64,000 nt of DNA from Alphaproteobacteria bacterium UBA1303 (GCA_002307315.1 DBTZ01000054.1:62001-126000); one strand, 5' to 3'; positions 51,270 through 60,642 are shown, counted from the first letter of the stretch. The notes: generated by a model not told the origin, from the letters alone. Translations and numbers: made by a program.

Positions 51270-51370
51270 ATCCGGTTCCTTCCGTTGAGGCTTCATGATA
51301 CGCATGGACTGCGGCGCCGAGCGATCCTATTCTGCACGTCTCAGCCAACCGACCGAAGAGAGGGTGTTCG

Positions 51371-52021
51371 ATGTCTGTTCTATCGCGTTTCGTTCCGTTT
51401 CTGGTGCTTTCCGGCGTTTTGTTCGCTGCCGGGCTGGCTCCCGCCGCGGCGGCCGATCAGAACAAGCCGGCCAAGGTAAAGGCCGTCAAGGCGACAAAAA
51501 CAACCAAGACGGGAGGAATCCCGCCGGCCAAGGCGGCGGACGACAAGCCGACCAAGGCGACCGACGAAAAGCCGACCAAGCTGGGGGTTACGAAGAACTG
51601 GACCGCCTTCACGCGCAACACGTCCGCCGGCAAGGTTTGCTATGCGCTGTCCAAACCGGTGGAAAGTGCGCCGGCCAATGCCAAGCGGAACGACGTGTAT
51701 GTCCTGATCAACGACTGGCCCACCCGCAAAGTGAAGGGCGAGGTGCAGATTTCCACCGGCTATGCGTTCAAGGACAATGCGACGGTGACCGTGACGGTGG
51801 CCGACGTGCATATCGATTTCTTCACCAAGAACGAAGGCGACAACGGCTACGCCTGGATCAAGAACGCCGACGACGAACAGAAGCTGCTCGACGCCATGCG
51901 CCGCGGCTACCGGATGGTGGTCGAGGGCGCGTCCAAGCGCGGCACCAAGACCAAGGACACCTATTCGCTGGACGGGATCAGCAGTGCGCTCGATCTGGTC
52001 CACAAAGAGTGCGGAAAGTAA
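51371..52021 (+). CDS. IalB-like periplasmic protein
   Basis: 216 residues. A Sec signal (FVPFLVLSGVLFAAGLAPAA) is followed by a Lys/Thr/Pro-rich linker (about 30-75, with repeated DKPTKATDEKPTK). The C-terminal domain resembles invasion-associated locus B proteins: NWTAFTRNTSAGKVCYALSK, FFTKNEGDNGYAWIKNADDE and SLDGISSALDLVHKECGK, with a Cys near each end probably forming a disulfide. This gene commonly precedes rlmN in alphaproteobacteria. Function not established. Confidence 0.72.
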   Translation: MSVLSRFVPFLVLSGVLFAAGLAPAAAADQNKPAKVKAVKATKTTKTGGIPPAKAADDKPTKATDEKPTKLGVTKNWTAFTRNTSAGKVCYALSKPVESAPANAKRNDVYVLINDWPTRKVKGEVQISTGYAFKDNATVTVTVADVHIDFFTKNEGDNGYAWIKNADDEQKLLDAMRRGYRMVVEGASKRGTKTKDTYSLDGISSALDLVHKECGK

Positions 52022-52037
52022 GCGCGCTTTGAGCGAT

Positions 52038-53129
52038 ATGGTTCCACTGATCGGCCCACTGATCGGCATGTCGGTCGATGCGTTGAAGACGGCGCTGGCG
52101 GAAGCCGGCGTGCCGGCGAAGGCCGTCGCCATGCGGCGCAGCCAGTTGTGGAACTGGGTCTACGGCCACGGCGCGCGCGAATTTTCCGCCATGACCAATC
52201 TGGCCAAGGATTTCCGCGCCGCGATGGCCGATGCCTTCGATTTGGCGCGCCCCGCGGTGGTGACCGAGCAGGTTTCGACCGACGGCACCCGCAAATGGCT
52301 GCTGCGCGGGGCTGACGGCCACGAGTTCGAGACCGTGTATATCCCCGAGCCGGGGCGGGGCACCTTGTGCGTCTCCTCGCAGGTCGGCTGTACCCTCAAC
52401 TGCCATTTTTGCCATACCGGCACCCAGGCCTGGGTGCGCAACCTGACGCCGGCCGAGATCGTCGGTCAGGTGATGGTGGCGCGCGATGCCTTGGGCGATT
52501 GGCCGTCCACCGCGCCGGGGCGGCGCATCACCAATGTGGTGATGATGGGCATGGGCGAGCCGCTTTATAATTTCGATGCCGTCAAGCAGGCGCTGGCCAT
52601 CGTCGCCGACGGCGACGCGCTGGCGGTGTCAAAGCGGCGGGTGACGGTTTCCACCTCCGGCGTGGTGCCGATGATAAAACGCGCGGGCGAGGAGATCGGC
52701 GCGGCGCTGGCGATTTCGCTGCATGCGGTGCGCGACGATCTTCGCGACGTGCTGGTGCCGCTGAACAAGAAATATCCCATCGCCGCATTGCTCGATGCGT
52801 GCCGCAGCTATCCGGGCGCGTCGAATTCGCGGCGCATCACCTTCGAATATGTGATGCTGAAAGGCGTCAATGATTCCTTGGCCGAGGCGCGCGATCTGGT
52901 GCGGCTTTTGGCCAAGATCCCGGCCAAGATCAATCTGATCCCGTTCAATCCCTGGCCGGGCAGCCCCTACGAATGTTCCGACTGGGCGCAGATCGAGAAA
53001 TTCGCCGAGGTGGTGAACGCCGCCGGCTATGCTTCGCCGGTGCGCACCCCGCGCGGTCGCGATATCCTCGCCGCCTGCGGTCAACTCAAAAGCGCATCGG
53101 TCAAACTGCGCGCCAGCGAACGGTCGTAA
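52038..53129 (+). CDS. rlmN: 23S rRNA (A2503-C2)/tRNA methyltransferase
   Basis: 363 residues from the ATG at 52038, 16 nt after the IalB-like gene; the longer frame would overlap that gene. The radical-SAM cluster is Cys118-x3-Cys122-x2-Cys125 in GCTLNCHFCHTG, with NVVMMGMGEPLYNFD, VSTSGVVPMI, ISLHAVRDDLRDVLVPLNKK, FNPWPGSPYE and the C-terminal catalytic Cys in DILAACGQL. It methylates C2 of A2503 in 23S rRNA and A37 of some tRNAs. Confidence 0.96.
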   Translation: MVPLIGPLIGMSVDALKTALAEAGVPAKAVAMRRSQLWNWVYGHGAREFSAMTNLAKDFRAAMADAFDLARPAVVTEQVSTDGTRKWLLRGADGHEFETVYIPEPGRGTLCVSSQVGCTLNCHFCHTGTQAWVRNLTPAEIVGQVMVARDALGDWPSTAPGRRITNVVMMGMGEPLYNFDAVKQALAIVADGDALAVSKRRVTVSTSGVVPMIKRAGEEIGAALAISLHAVRDDLRDVLVPLNKKYPIAALLDACRSYPGASNSRRITFEYVMLKGVNDSLAEARDLVRLLAKIPAKINLIPFNPWPGSPYECSDWAQIEKFAEVVNAAGYASPVRTPRGRDILAACGQLKSASVKLRASERS

Positions 53130-53308
53130 CCCGATTCCACGCCCCTTATATGGGGTGCCCGCAAGCGCAAGCGAAGCGGGGGAAGTGTCGCCCGCGGCGG
53201 GGGCGGTTTTCGGTCTCGCCTGAGAACGGAATTTATCTCGGTACTTCAGTCTGATGCGCCGCAAAAAGCCGAATTGAATTCCAAAAAAATACAAAATCGG
53301 GATAGCGG

Positions 53309-53725
53309 CTATTCTTTCCCCCGCCAGGTCCGGTTCGCTTTCGTGCGGGAGCGCACCTTCTTGTCGTCGACGCGTTTTTTCTTGGCGGCGCGCGAGGGGC
53401 GGGTTTTGCGCCGCAGCTTCGGCTCGATGCACGCCTCGAGGATCATCGCGATCAGGCGGGCGCGCGCGTCCTCGCGGTTGCGGCTCTGGTCGCGAAAGCG
53501 CTTGGCGGTGATCACGATCACCCCGTCGCCGGTCATCTTGGCGCCCGCCGCCGTCATCAGCCGGTATCGCACCGGCTCGGGCAAGCTCAGCGACGCGGCC
53601 GCGTTGAAGCGAAGCTGCACCGCGCTCGACACCTTGTTGACGTTCTGCCCGCCCGGACCGTCGGCGCGGATGAAGCTTTCCGACAATTCGGCTTCGTCAA
53701 TCTCGATGGTTGGGTTCACGCGCAT
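53309..53725 (-). CDS. arfB: Alternative ribosome-rescue factor / peptidyl-tRNA hydrolase
   Basis: 138 residues. The GGQ motif lies in FIRADGPGGQNVNKVSSAVQ, and the basic C-terminal tail (RRKTRPSRAAKKKRVDDKKV) enters the empty mRNA channel. Length and layout match ArfB (YaeJ). It releases peptides from stalled non-stop ribosomes. It lies 4 nt after mutM on the same strand. Confidence 0.93.
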   Translation of the reverse strand: MRVNPTIEIDEAELSESFIRADGPGGQNVNKVSSAVQLRFNAAASLSLPEPVRYRLMTAAGAKMTGDGVIVITAKRFRDQSRNREDARARLIAMILEACIEPKLRRKTRPSRAAKKKRVDDKKVRSRTKANRTWRGKE

Positions 53726-53729
53726 GACG

Positions 53730-54548
53730 TCACTTCTGGCATTTCGGGCAGTAAAAAGTCGAGCGGCCGGATTGCACGATCCGCTCTATCGTGCCCTTGC
53801 AGCCCTTACGCCGGCACGCTTCGCCCTCGCGGCCGTAAACGGTGAAGCTATGCTGGAAATAGCCCAGCGAGCCGTCGGCATGGCGATAGTCGCGCAAGGT
53901 CGAGCCGCCGGCTTTGATTGCAGCCTTCAGCACCGTCTTGATGGCGCGCACCAGAGCGGCGCAATTCTGCACCGTGGCGGCAAGGCGCAGCGGCGAAATG
54001 CCGGCATGATGCAGCGCCTCGCAGACATAGATGTTGCCCAGACCCGCCACCACATGCTGATCCAAAAGGGCGGCCTTGATCGGGGTCTTTTTGCCCGCCA
54101 GCGCCGCCGCCAGAACGCGGGCGTCGAAGTCGGGCGACAAGGGTTCCGGCCCCAGATCGGCGAACAGGGGATCGCGATCCGCCGCCGCGGTGGCCACCAG
54201 GGTCATCAGCCCGAACCGCCGCGGGTCGGAAAACACGATGGTGGCCGTATCGGTGGTGATGACCACATGGTCGTGCTTATCCGGCACCGGGGGCGTTTGG
54301 CATATGCTCATCCGGCCGGTCATCCCAAGATGGACCACCAGCGTCTCGCTGCTGTCCAGGTCGGCCAAAATGTATTTCGCCCGCCGGTGCAAGGCCAGCA
54401 CCCGCTTTCCCGTCAGCCGGGCGGCGAAGCCCTTGGGAAACGGTGCGCGCAGGCCTTTCCGCCGCACCTCGCATGCACGGATGGTGCGGCTCTCCAGGGC
54501 GGGTTTCAGGCCCCGCATGACGGTTTCGACTTCCGGCAACTCGGGCAT
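53730..54548 (-). CDS. mutM: Formamidopyrimidine-DNA glycosylase
   Basis: 272 residues starting MPELPEVETVMRGLKPALES with the catalytic Pro2 and Glu3. It has HLGMTGRMSICQ, the helix-two-turn-helix region GLGNIYVCEALHHAGISP, and the C-terminal zinc finger (GCKGTIERIV...YCPKCQK). It removes 8-oxoG and FaPy lesions. Its first codons are duplicated just upstream around a REP-like element. Confidence 0.96.
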   Translation of the reverse strand: MPELPEVETVMRGLKPALESRTIRACEVRRKGLRAPFPKGFAARLTGKRVLALHRRAKYILADLDSSETLVVHLGMTGRMSICQTPPVPDKHDHVVITTDTATIVFSDPRRFGLMTLVATAAADRDPLFADLGPEPLSPDFDARVLAAALAGKKTPIKAALLDQHVVAGLGNIYVCEALHHAGISPLRLAATVQNCAALVRAIKTVLKAAIKAGGSTLRDYRHADGSLGYFQHSFTVYGREGEACRRKGCKGTIERIVQSGRSTFYCPKCQK

Positions 54549-54664
54549 TATCTCATCCAGACGAGAATCGTTTGTTGTGGCGCAACTTTACGCGCAAAAC
54601 CGGTTCCCACTTTTGCGCACGTTGCGCGTTCGGGCAACTCGGGCATTGTCTATTCCAGGCGAGA
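54535..54664. repeat. Dispersed palindromic repeat (copy 2) flanked by a duplicated mutM start
   Basis: The element at 54581-54625 matches 40428-40471. It is bracketed by two 32-nt sequences, 54535-54566 and 54633-54664, that agree at 28 positions. Both contain, on the minus strand, the ATG CCC GAG TTG CC start of mutM. The right copy is thus a decoy mutM start. Such a layout suggests target duplication at insertion followed by drift. Confidence 0.7.
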
Positions 54665-54679
54665 GGGTAAGTTCAAAAT

Positions 54680-55417
54680 ATGACCGAGCCGCATCATACT
54701 GCATCCTTCGGGTTTCGCGACGTGCCGGAAGGCGAAAAGGAACGCCTGGTGGGCGAGGTGTTTTCCTCGGTCGCCGGCCGTTACGATCTGATGAACGATC
54801 TGATGAGCGGCGGCGTCCATCGGTTGTGGAAGGATGCCATGATCGACCGGCTGGCCCCGCGGCCCGGCTGGAAGGTGCTGGACGTGGCGGGCGGCACCGG
54901 CGACATCGCCTTCCGCCTGGCCAAGCGCGGGGCCGCCGTGACGGTGTGCGACATCAACCCCGACATGCTGGCCGAGGGGAAAAAACGGGCCGAAGAAAAA
55001 TCCATTTCCGTCGAATGGATATGCGGCAATGCCGAAAACCTGCCGTTTCCCGACAACCATTTCGACGCCTATACCATCGCCTTCGGCATCCGCAACGTGA
55101 CGCATATCGACCGGGCGCTGGCCGAGGCCTATCGGGTGCTCAAGCCGGGCGGGCGGTTCCTCTGCCTGGAATTCTCGCATGTCGAAACGCCGGGGATCGA
55201 TTGGGCCTACGACGCGTTCTCGTTCGCCGTGCTGCCCAAGCTCGGTTACGTGGTGACCGGCGATGAGGAATCCTATCGCTATCTGGTCGAAAGCATCCGC
55301 AAGTTCCCGCCGCAGGAAGATTTCGCCAGGCTGATCGCCGCGGCAGGTCTGGCCCAGGTCTCCTTTCGCAATCTCACCTTCGGCGTGGCGGCGCTGCATG
55401 CGGCGTGGAAAATTTGA
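54680..55417 (+). CDS. ubiE: Ubiquinone/menaquinone biosynthesis C-methyltransferase
   Basis: 245 residues, GAGAGGG upstream. Family signatures are YDLMNDLMSGGVHRLWKDAM, KVLDVAGGTGDIAFRLAKRG (SAM motif I), NAENLPFPDNHFDAYTIAFG, IRNVTHIDRALAEAYRVLKP and the C-terminal FRNLTFGVAALHAAWKI. It methylates the C2 position of the demethoxyquinol ring. It overlaps ubiB by one base (TGATG). Confidence 0.95.
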   Translation: MTEPHHTASFGFRDVPEGEKERLVGEVFSSVAGRYDLMNDLMSGGVHRLWKDAMIDRLAPRPGWKVLDVAGGTGDIAFRLAKRGAAVTVCDINPDMLAEGKKRAEEKSISVEWICGNAENLPFPDNHFDAYTIAFGIRNVTHIDRALAEAYRVLKPGGRFLCLEFSHVETPGIDWAYDAFSFAVLPKLGYVVTGDEESYRYLVESIRKFPPQEDFARLIAAAGLAQVSFRNLTFGVAALHAAWKI

Positions 55418-56727
55418 TGGGCATTGTTTCCAGTTCTGCGCGCCTGATGCGGTTTGCTTTGGCCACCGCGCCGTTCGTTCTTATCTCGCAGCGGCGGGGC
55501 GACAAGCTGAAGGCGGCGCTGGAAGGCTTAGGCCCGGCGGCGATCAAGCTGGGGCAGGTGCTGGCGACGCGGCCCGATATCGTCGGGTCCGAAATTGCCG
55601 TCGCGCTGGCGGAATTGCAGGACCGCTTGCCGCCGTTTTCCGCCCTTAAGGCGCGCCGCGCGGTCGAAGCGGCGCTGGGCGTTGGGCTTGAAGCGCGGTT
55701 TGCATCGTTCGGCGAGGCGGTGGCCGCCGCCTCGATCGCTCAGGTGCATCGGGCCGTGACCAAAGACGGCCGCGAGGTGGCGGTGAAGGTGCTGCGCCCC
55801 GGCATCGAAGAGGCTTTTGCCCGCGATCTGGCCGCCTTCGCCTTCGCCGCGCGTCTGGCCGAGCGGTGCTCCGCCGAAGCCAGGCGGTTGCGCTTTGCCG
55901 CGGTGGTGGAAACCTTGAAGGCATCCGTCGCCATCGAACTCGATCTGCGCATGGAAGCCGCCGCCGCCTCGGAACTGGCCGAGACCTGCAAGGTGGATGC
56001 GGGATTCCGCGTGCCGGCGGTCGATTGGTCGCTGACCGCCAAACGGGTCTTGACCACCGAATGGGTCGATGGGGTTTCCATCCGCGACGTCGGGGCGTTG
56101 CGGGCCGCCGGGCACGATCCCAAGCAGATCGCCGTGCGGCTGATGCGCCAGTTCCTCAAAATGGCCCTATGCGACGGCTTTTTCCACGCCGATCTGCACC
56201 CCGGCAACCTGTTCGTGATGGCGGATGGACGGCTGGTGGCGGTCGATTTCGGCATCATGGGCCGGCTCGATCTCAAAACCCGCAAATTCATGGCCGACAC
56301 CCTGATGGGCTTTCTGTCCCGCGACTACGCCCGCGTGGCGAATGCGCATTTTGCCTACGGCACGGTGTCGAAGGACCATTCGGTCGATCTGTTCGCGCAG
56401 ACCCTGCGCGCCATCGTCGAGCCGATCTTCGGCCATCCCTCGCGCGAGGTGTCCATCGCCGATCTCTTAAGCCGGCTGTTCGATACCACGCGGGAATTCG
56501 GCATGCAGACCCAGCCGCAGCTTCTGCTGCTGCAGAAGACCATGGTGGTGGCCGAAGGCGTCGCCCGTTCGCTCGATCCCGATTTCGACATGTGGGAGGC
56601 GGCGCGCCCGGTGGCGGAAGGCTGGCTGGCCGAACACACCGGGCCGCTGGCGAAATTGAAAGCGTTGGCCGAAACCTTGAAGGCGCTGGCCCGGCTGGCG
56701 TCCGAATGGGCGAAACGGGCAGGGTGA
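55417..56727 (+). CDS. ubiB: UbiB/ABC1-family atypical kinase for ubiquinone biosynthesis
   Basis: 436 residues from the ATG at 55417. The family KxGQ region is GPAAIKLGQVLATRPDIVGS, then ASIAQVHRAVTKDGREVAVK, DGFFHADLHPGNLFVMADGR and LVAVDFGIMGRLDLKTR. It lacks the C-terminal transmembrane hairpin of longer UbiB proteins (about 500-550 residues) and ends in a charged helix. It may therefore associate peripherally with the membrane. Translationally coupled to ubiE. Confidence 0.88.
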   Translation: MGIVSSSARLMRFALATAPFVLISQRRGDKLKAALEGLGPAAIKLGQVLATRPDIVGSEIAVALAELQDRLPPFSALKARRAVEAALGVGLEARFASFGEAVAAASIAQVHRAVTKDGREVAVKVLRPGIEEAFARDLAAFAFAARLAERCSAEARRLRFAAVVETLKASVAIELDLRMEAAAASELAETCKVDAGFRVPAVDWSLTAKRVLTTEWVDGVSIRDVGALRAAGHDPKQIAVRLMRQFLKMALCDGFFHADLHPGNLFVMADGRLVAVDFGIMGRLDLKTRKFMADTLMGFLSRDYARVANAHFAYGTVSKDHSVDLFAQTLRAIVEPIFGHPSREVSIADLLSRLFDTTREFGMQTQPQLLLLQKTMVVAEGVARSLDPDFDMWEAARPVAEGWLAEHTGPLAKLKALAETLKALARLASEWAKRAG

Positions 56728-56881
56728 TCCGTCGTTTAAACAAAACACATCGACCGACGGCGGCGGCGACCGCACCGCTATGCAACAGTTCGAGTATTTT
56801 TTCTCCGCAACGCCGGCATTCATTTAGCCGAAACCGGTCCGGCGATATAGCGAATGAGCGGGCGGTAGGACTTTTTTGTTC

Positions 56882-58723
56882 ATGCGTATGGCGGTTTCGA
56901 TGCTGGGAGCGATCCTGTCGGCGGCGGCGGTTTATGCCGAGCCGGCGATGCCGCCTTACGAGGTGGTGCGCGATCACGTCGCCGTCGAGGTGGCGGCCGA
57001 CGGTTCCTACGTCGAAACCCGCGACGTGGCCTATCGGGTGCTCGACCGGGCCGGCCTCAAGCTCCTGCAGGAACGCAGGCTTTCCTATACCCAGGGCTTC
57101 GAGACCATCGAAATCGCCGATGCCTATACCCTGAAGGCTGACGGCAGGCGGATCGACGTTCCCCCGGGCAACATCGTTTCCGGCTACGGCCAGGCCCTGC
57201 CGGGCGGCTTTTCCGACAACCAAACCATCAGTTTGATATTTCCCGACCTTGCCGTCGGCGACCGGACGGTGCTGCGGCTTCGTCACAAGCTGCTCGTTCC
57301 CTGGTTCCCCGGCCAATTCGCCATCGGCTTTCCGTTCAGCCGGACGGTGCCTTCGCACAACCGGATGTATTCCGTCACCGTGCCGGAGGGCATGGCGCTG
57401 AAAATCGACGCGGTCGGTTTAACCGGCGGCGAGGCGGTACACGAAGGCGGCACTGTTCGCCGGGTTTGGCGCTTCGCCGACGATGCGCCGGAGCCGCTGG
57501 AAAACGATGCGGTCAGCGAGGCGGATTTCGCCCCCCACTTAAGCCTCACGACCTTTGCCGATTACGGCGAGGTGGCGAAAGCCTATCGGATTCGCGCCAG
57601 GTACAAGACCCGAATAACGCCGGAAATAGCCGCCTTGGCCGAACGATTGACGCGAAAAGCGGCCGACAAGCGCGAAGAAGCGCGGCTTATCTACGAATGG
57701 GTGGCTTCGCACATTACCTATGTTGCGATCGAGCTCGGTTCGAACGGCTTTACCCCGCATACCGCCCGCAACGTGCTGGCCAATCGCCTCGGCGACTGCA
57801 AGGACCATGCGGCGCTGCTCGAAGCGCTGCTGGCGGTCAAGAAGATCAAATCGACCGCGGCGCTGATCCGCATCGGCGACAGCGCCTATACGCTTCCATC
57901 CGCCGCTTCGCCGCACGCCTTCGATCACGTCATCACCTACCTGCCGGCCTTTGATCTGTTCGTCGATTCCTCGTCGGAACTGGCGCCGTTCGGCACGCTG
58001 CCTTATGCCGATGCCGGCAAGCCGGTGATTCTGATTGCCGACGGCCAGGAGATGCGCACGCCGGTGCCGACATCCGCGCAGTCGCAGGTCAAGGCGGAAA
58101 GCACGGTGGAAATATCCGCCGACGGTTCGGCCACGGGGCATACCGAATTGACCGCATCGGGCGCCGTCGGCTTGCAGATCCGCAGGATGGTCCAATCGAT
58201 CGATGTCGGACGGGAAAACGGATTTCTGCGCAAAGCAATGGGCCTCGATGTCGAAGGAACGATCGCACGCGGCAAGCCCGCATCGCTGCGCGATCCCTAC
58301 GCGATGTCGTTCGACTATCGGATGCCCGGCGCGCTCGTCCTTCCCGAAGGTGCGCTGTCGCCGTCGTGGTCTCCGTTGCCGGTTTCTCTTGCCGAATTGG
58401 TTGCCGGACAATTGCCGCCGTCGCGCGGCAGCGATTACGTCTGCCCCTCGCTGACGGTCGAAGATGCCGTAAAATTGGTTATCCCGGGCGCCGTGCGCTT
58501 TTCGACGATTCCCGAAGGCAAGGTGCTTGAGGCGGACGGCATCCGTCTTGCCGTCGACTACCGGCGCATGGATCCGCACACTCTGCTCAAGACGACAGCG
58601 CTGCGAATCGATCATCCGTCGGCAACCTGTTCGCCTTCCTACTATGCCGGCATGCGCGGTAGGTTGGTGGAAATGACCGAATTGCTAAGCCGGCAGGTAC
58701 GTTATCGCAGCGCGAGCGAATAA
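56882..58723 (+). CDS. DUF3857 / transglutaminase-like exported protein
   Basis: 613 residues from the ATG at 56882; a TTG at 56876 would add two residues. A signal peptide (AVSMLGAILSAAAVYAEPAM) is followed by a DUF3857 beta-domain (about 25-260). The transglutaminase-like core is RLIYEWVASHITYVAIELGS, then ARNVLANRLGDCKDHAALLE (catalytic Cys) and SPHAFDHVITYLP (His). A beta-rich C-terminus follows. The fold suggests peptide-bond or amide chemistry in the periplasm, but no reaction is known. A rho-independent terminator follows. Confidence 0.8.
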   Translation: MRMAVSMLGAILSAAAVYAEPAMPPYEVVRDHVAVEVAADGSYVETRDVAYRVLDRAGLKLLQERRLSYTQGFETIEIADAYTLKADGRRIDVPPGNIVSGYGQALPGGFSDNQTISLIFPDLAVGDRTVLRLRHKLLVPWFPGQFAIGFPFSRTVPSHNRMYSVTVPEGMALKIDAVGLTGGEAVHEGGTVRRVWRFADDAPEPLENDAVSEADFAPHLSLTTFADYGEVAKAYRIRARYKTRITPEIAALAERLTRKAADKREEARLIYEWVASHITYVAIELGSNGFTPHTARNVLANRLGDCKDHAALLEALLAVKKIKSTAALIRIGDSAYTLPSAASPHAFDHVITYLPAFDLFVDSSSELAPFGTLPYADAGKPVILIADGQEMRTPVPTSAQSQVKAESTVEISADGSATGHTELTASGAVGLQIRRMVQSIDVGRENGFLRKAMGLDVEGTIARGKPASLRDPYAMSFDYRMPGALVLPEGALSPSWSPLPVSLAELVAGQLPPSRGSDYVCPSLTVEDAVKLVIPGAVRFSTIPEGKVLEADGIRLAVDYRRMDPHTLLKTTALRIDHPSATCSPSYYAGMRGRLVEMTELLSRQVRYRSASE

Positions 58724-58776
58724 CACGATCGTCTTGTTATAAATTTGCGATCGGCCGGGCGGGCAACCCCGGGCAA

Positions 58777-58823
58777 ATCGCCGATAAGGCGAATCGGCAA
58801 TTCGCCTTGGCGATGTGTTTTTT
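58777..58823 (+). terminator. Rho-independent terminator after the DUF3857 gene
   Basis: A long hairpin: ATCGCC...GGCGAT outside and AAGGCGAAT/ATTCGCCTT inside, with a 3-nt bulge, followed by GTGTTTTTT. It lies 54 nt after the stop codon. Confidence 0.75.
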
Positions 58824-58951
58824 CGCGCACTTTGCCGGAAAAATTGCGATGCGCGCCTCCGATGGCGTTCTTTTGCGCCAAGGCGAGGCTGCAACGCCTC
58901 CTCAACACGAAGTGACTGGAAGATCGCGGTCTTGCGATTTATGGTCGGGAA

Positions 58952-59746
58952 ATGAAGAGGTTTCTTGCTTGGGCTGTTTTATCCTATTTGGTCGTCGCGG
59001 CGGCATCCGCCGACGGTCAGCGGCCGGTCGTGGTGGAGCTTTATACCAGCCAGGGCTGCGGCACGTGCGTATCCGCCGACAAACTGCTGGACAAGCTTGC
59101 CGACCGGCGGGACATTTTGGCGATGAGCCTGCCCGTCACCTATTGGGATATGCTGGGCTGGAAGGACACGTTGGCGACGGAAGCCAACACTTGGCGGCAG
59201 AAAGCCTATGCCAAGGCGATGGGACGCGGTGCCGTTTATACGCCGCAGATGATCGTCGACGGCGCCATCGACGTCGTCGGCAGCCGGGTCGACGAGGTAA
59301 AAAAAGCACTCGATGCCGAAACTGCTGCCGCTAAGGCTTGCCGTAACGTCAGGTCTCAGTCCCATCAGGACGGCTGTCCGTGTTCTGTCGCCGTCGGCGT
59401 GACCGCTAGGCGGTCGGACCGGTTGCGCATTGCCATTCCCGCCGCAACGGAAGGGTGCCGCAAGGCGAAGCCCGATGCCACGGTGTGGGTTTTCTTTCTG
59501 CGTGACAGTGCCAAAGTGAAAGTCGAAGGCGGCGAGAACAAGGGGCAGGTTCTAAAATACCGCAATCTGGTCGTCGGTATCACGTCTGCAGGCGCATGGC
59601 GCGGCGATCCCGTGTCGTTTACGGTCCCCGCCGCCACCAAATTTATCGAGCCGGGCGGCGTGGCGGTCGTGGTGCAGCAGGGCGGTTACGGTAGGGTGTT
59701 AGGTGCCGCCTATCTTCCCGGCCTTGAATACTACGCAAAGCAATGA
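58952..59746 (+). CDS. DUF1223 thioredoxin-like exported protein
   Basis: 264 residues, with a signal peptide (FLAWAVLSYLVVAAASADGQ). The DUF1223 signature is VVVELYTSQGCGTCVSADKL with a CxxC in the thioredoxin-like position, LPVTYWDMLGWKDTLATEAN and YTPQMIVDGAIDVVGSR. A possible periplasmic redox or metal-handling role; not established. It overlaps the next gene by 4 nt (ATGA). Confidence 0.82.
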   Translation: MKRFLAWAVLSYLVVAAASADGQRPVVVELYTSQGCGTCVSADKLLDKLADRRDILAMSLPVTYWDMLGWKDTLATEANTWRQKAYAKAMGRGAVYTPQMIVDGAIDVVGSRVDEVKKALDAETAAAKACRNVRSQSHQDGCPCSVAVGVTARRSDRLRIAIPAATEGCRKAKPDATVWVFFLRDSAKVKVEGGENKGQVLKYRNLVVGITSAGAWRGDPVSFTVPAATKFIEPGGVAVVVQQGGYGRVLGAAYLPGLEYYAKQ

Positions 59747-60360
59747 TGGCGATGGACCAGGGCATTCTGTGGTTCGCGCCGATATTGTTGCTGTCCGCCG
59801 TTGCCGTCTGGTTGCTGGCTGCCGGGGCGCGCGTAAACGCGCGCGGCTACTTGCGCCTTGCCGCCGTCATGGAAGCGGCACTGGCGGCCGGTGAAGGGCT
59901 AAGGATCGCGCCGACGGCGGTGGCGCCGCTGGCCTGCACCCTGGCAGTAGTGCTCCTCGCCTTCGCAGTTCATGCCAGCTTCCGCCGTCCGGCGAAGCCG
60001 GGGGTGGCGGCGCTGATTCTGACGGCGACACTGCTTTCCGCCGTCGGCGCCGCCTATAGCGGGGAAGTGCTGCCGGCGGTGGCGCCGCAGGTCGTCGGCG
60101 TGGCGGCAATCCTGGCAATAGCTAGGCGTGGGTTGATGCGTCTGCGCGGCCCAAGCATTCAATTGACTGCGGGCGGGGTGGCTCTGTTCGCCGCGTCATG
60201 TGCGCTGGTGTCCACGGATGCGGATGCGCCGTCGGCGTTGCTGTTGTTTTCGGCGGCGGGACACTTGGGCATCGCGTTGGCGGTAGTGCGGATTTCAGAC
60301 ACGTTCGTCAAACGCCGTCGCCCGCCGCGGATCGTAGGCGCGATAAGCCGTCAACGCTGA
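59743..60360 (+). CDS. Hypothetical multi-pass membrane protein
   Basis: 205 residues with about six hydrophobic helices (e.g. WFAPILLLSAVAVWLLAAGA, VAALILTATLLSAVGAAYSG, LLLFSAAGHLGIALAVVRIS) and a basic C-terminal tail. No family recognised. Translational coupling to the DUF1223 gene suggests a joint function. Confidence 0.55.
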   Translation: MMAMDQGILWFAPILLLSAVAVWLLAAGARVNARGYLRLAAVMEAALAAGEGLRIAPTAVAPLACTLAVVLLAFAVHASFRRPAKPGVAALILTATLLSAVGAAYSGEVLPAVAPQVVGVAAILAIARRGLMRLRGPSIQLTAGGVALFAASCALVSTDADAPSALLLFSAAGHLGIALAVVRISDTFVKRRRPPRIVGAISRQR

Positions 60361-60642
60361 AGGCTGCGGAGAGGCGCTTGCCATCGCTTGCCCTATCACC
60401 TGTGCGGCGAAGGCCGAGGACAAACGCGGACCGTTCCAATTTGGGACGGTATTCCTCGTCTCGTTTTGGGACGCATTGCATACAGCCGGCGCCTTGTCGC
60501 CGCCTTGGCGCGATGGTTTGAAGCGCGGGGATTCACCGTAACGATCGTTGCCGGATGCGGGTTTTTCCGTCGAATGCACGCGCGTACCGCGGTGCGTCAA
60601 GGCGGCACCTGCTACGATGGGAAATGCGATCGCGCTCGTCAT
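60295..60642 (-). CDS. Putative small exported protein, antisense-overlapping
   Basis: 115 residues with a short N-terminal hydrophobic segment (TSAIAFPIVAGAALTHRGTR) and AAGGA just before the ATG. The C-terminus SSAFAAQVIGQAMASASPQP plus ALTAYRAYDP looks protein-like rather than random. Its 3' end overlaps the end of the membrane-protein gene on the other strand by 66 nt. It is the only reasonable coding candidate in the 414-nt gap 60361-60774. The rest of the gap holds the promoter of the GGDEF-EAL gene. Confidence 0.35.
   Translation of the reverse strand: MTSAIAFPIVAGAALTHRGTRVHSTEKPASGNDRYGESPRFKPSRQGGDKAPAVCNASQNETRNTVPNWNGPRLSSAFAAQVIGQAMASASPQPSALTAYRAYDPRRATAFDERV

Noticed and set aside
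51540..51585. Short internal repeats encoding ADDKPTK/TDEKPTK in the IalB-like gene
   Set aside because: An ordinary low-complexity linker behind a signal peptide, not a repeat element.
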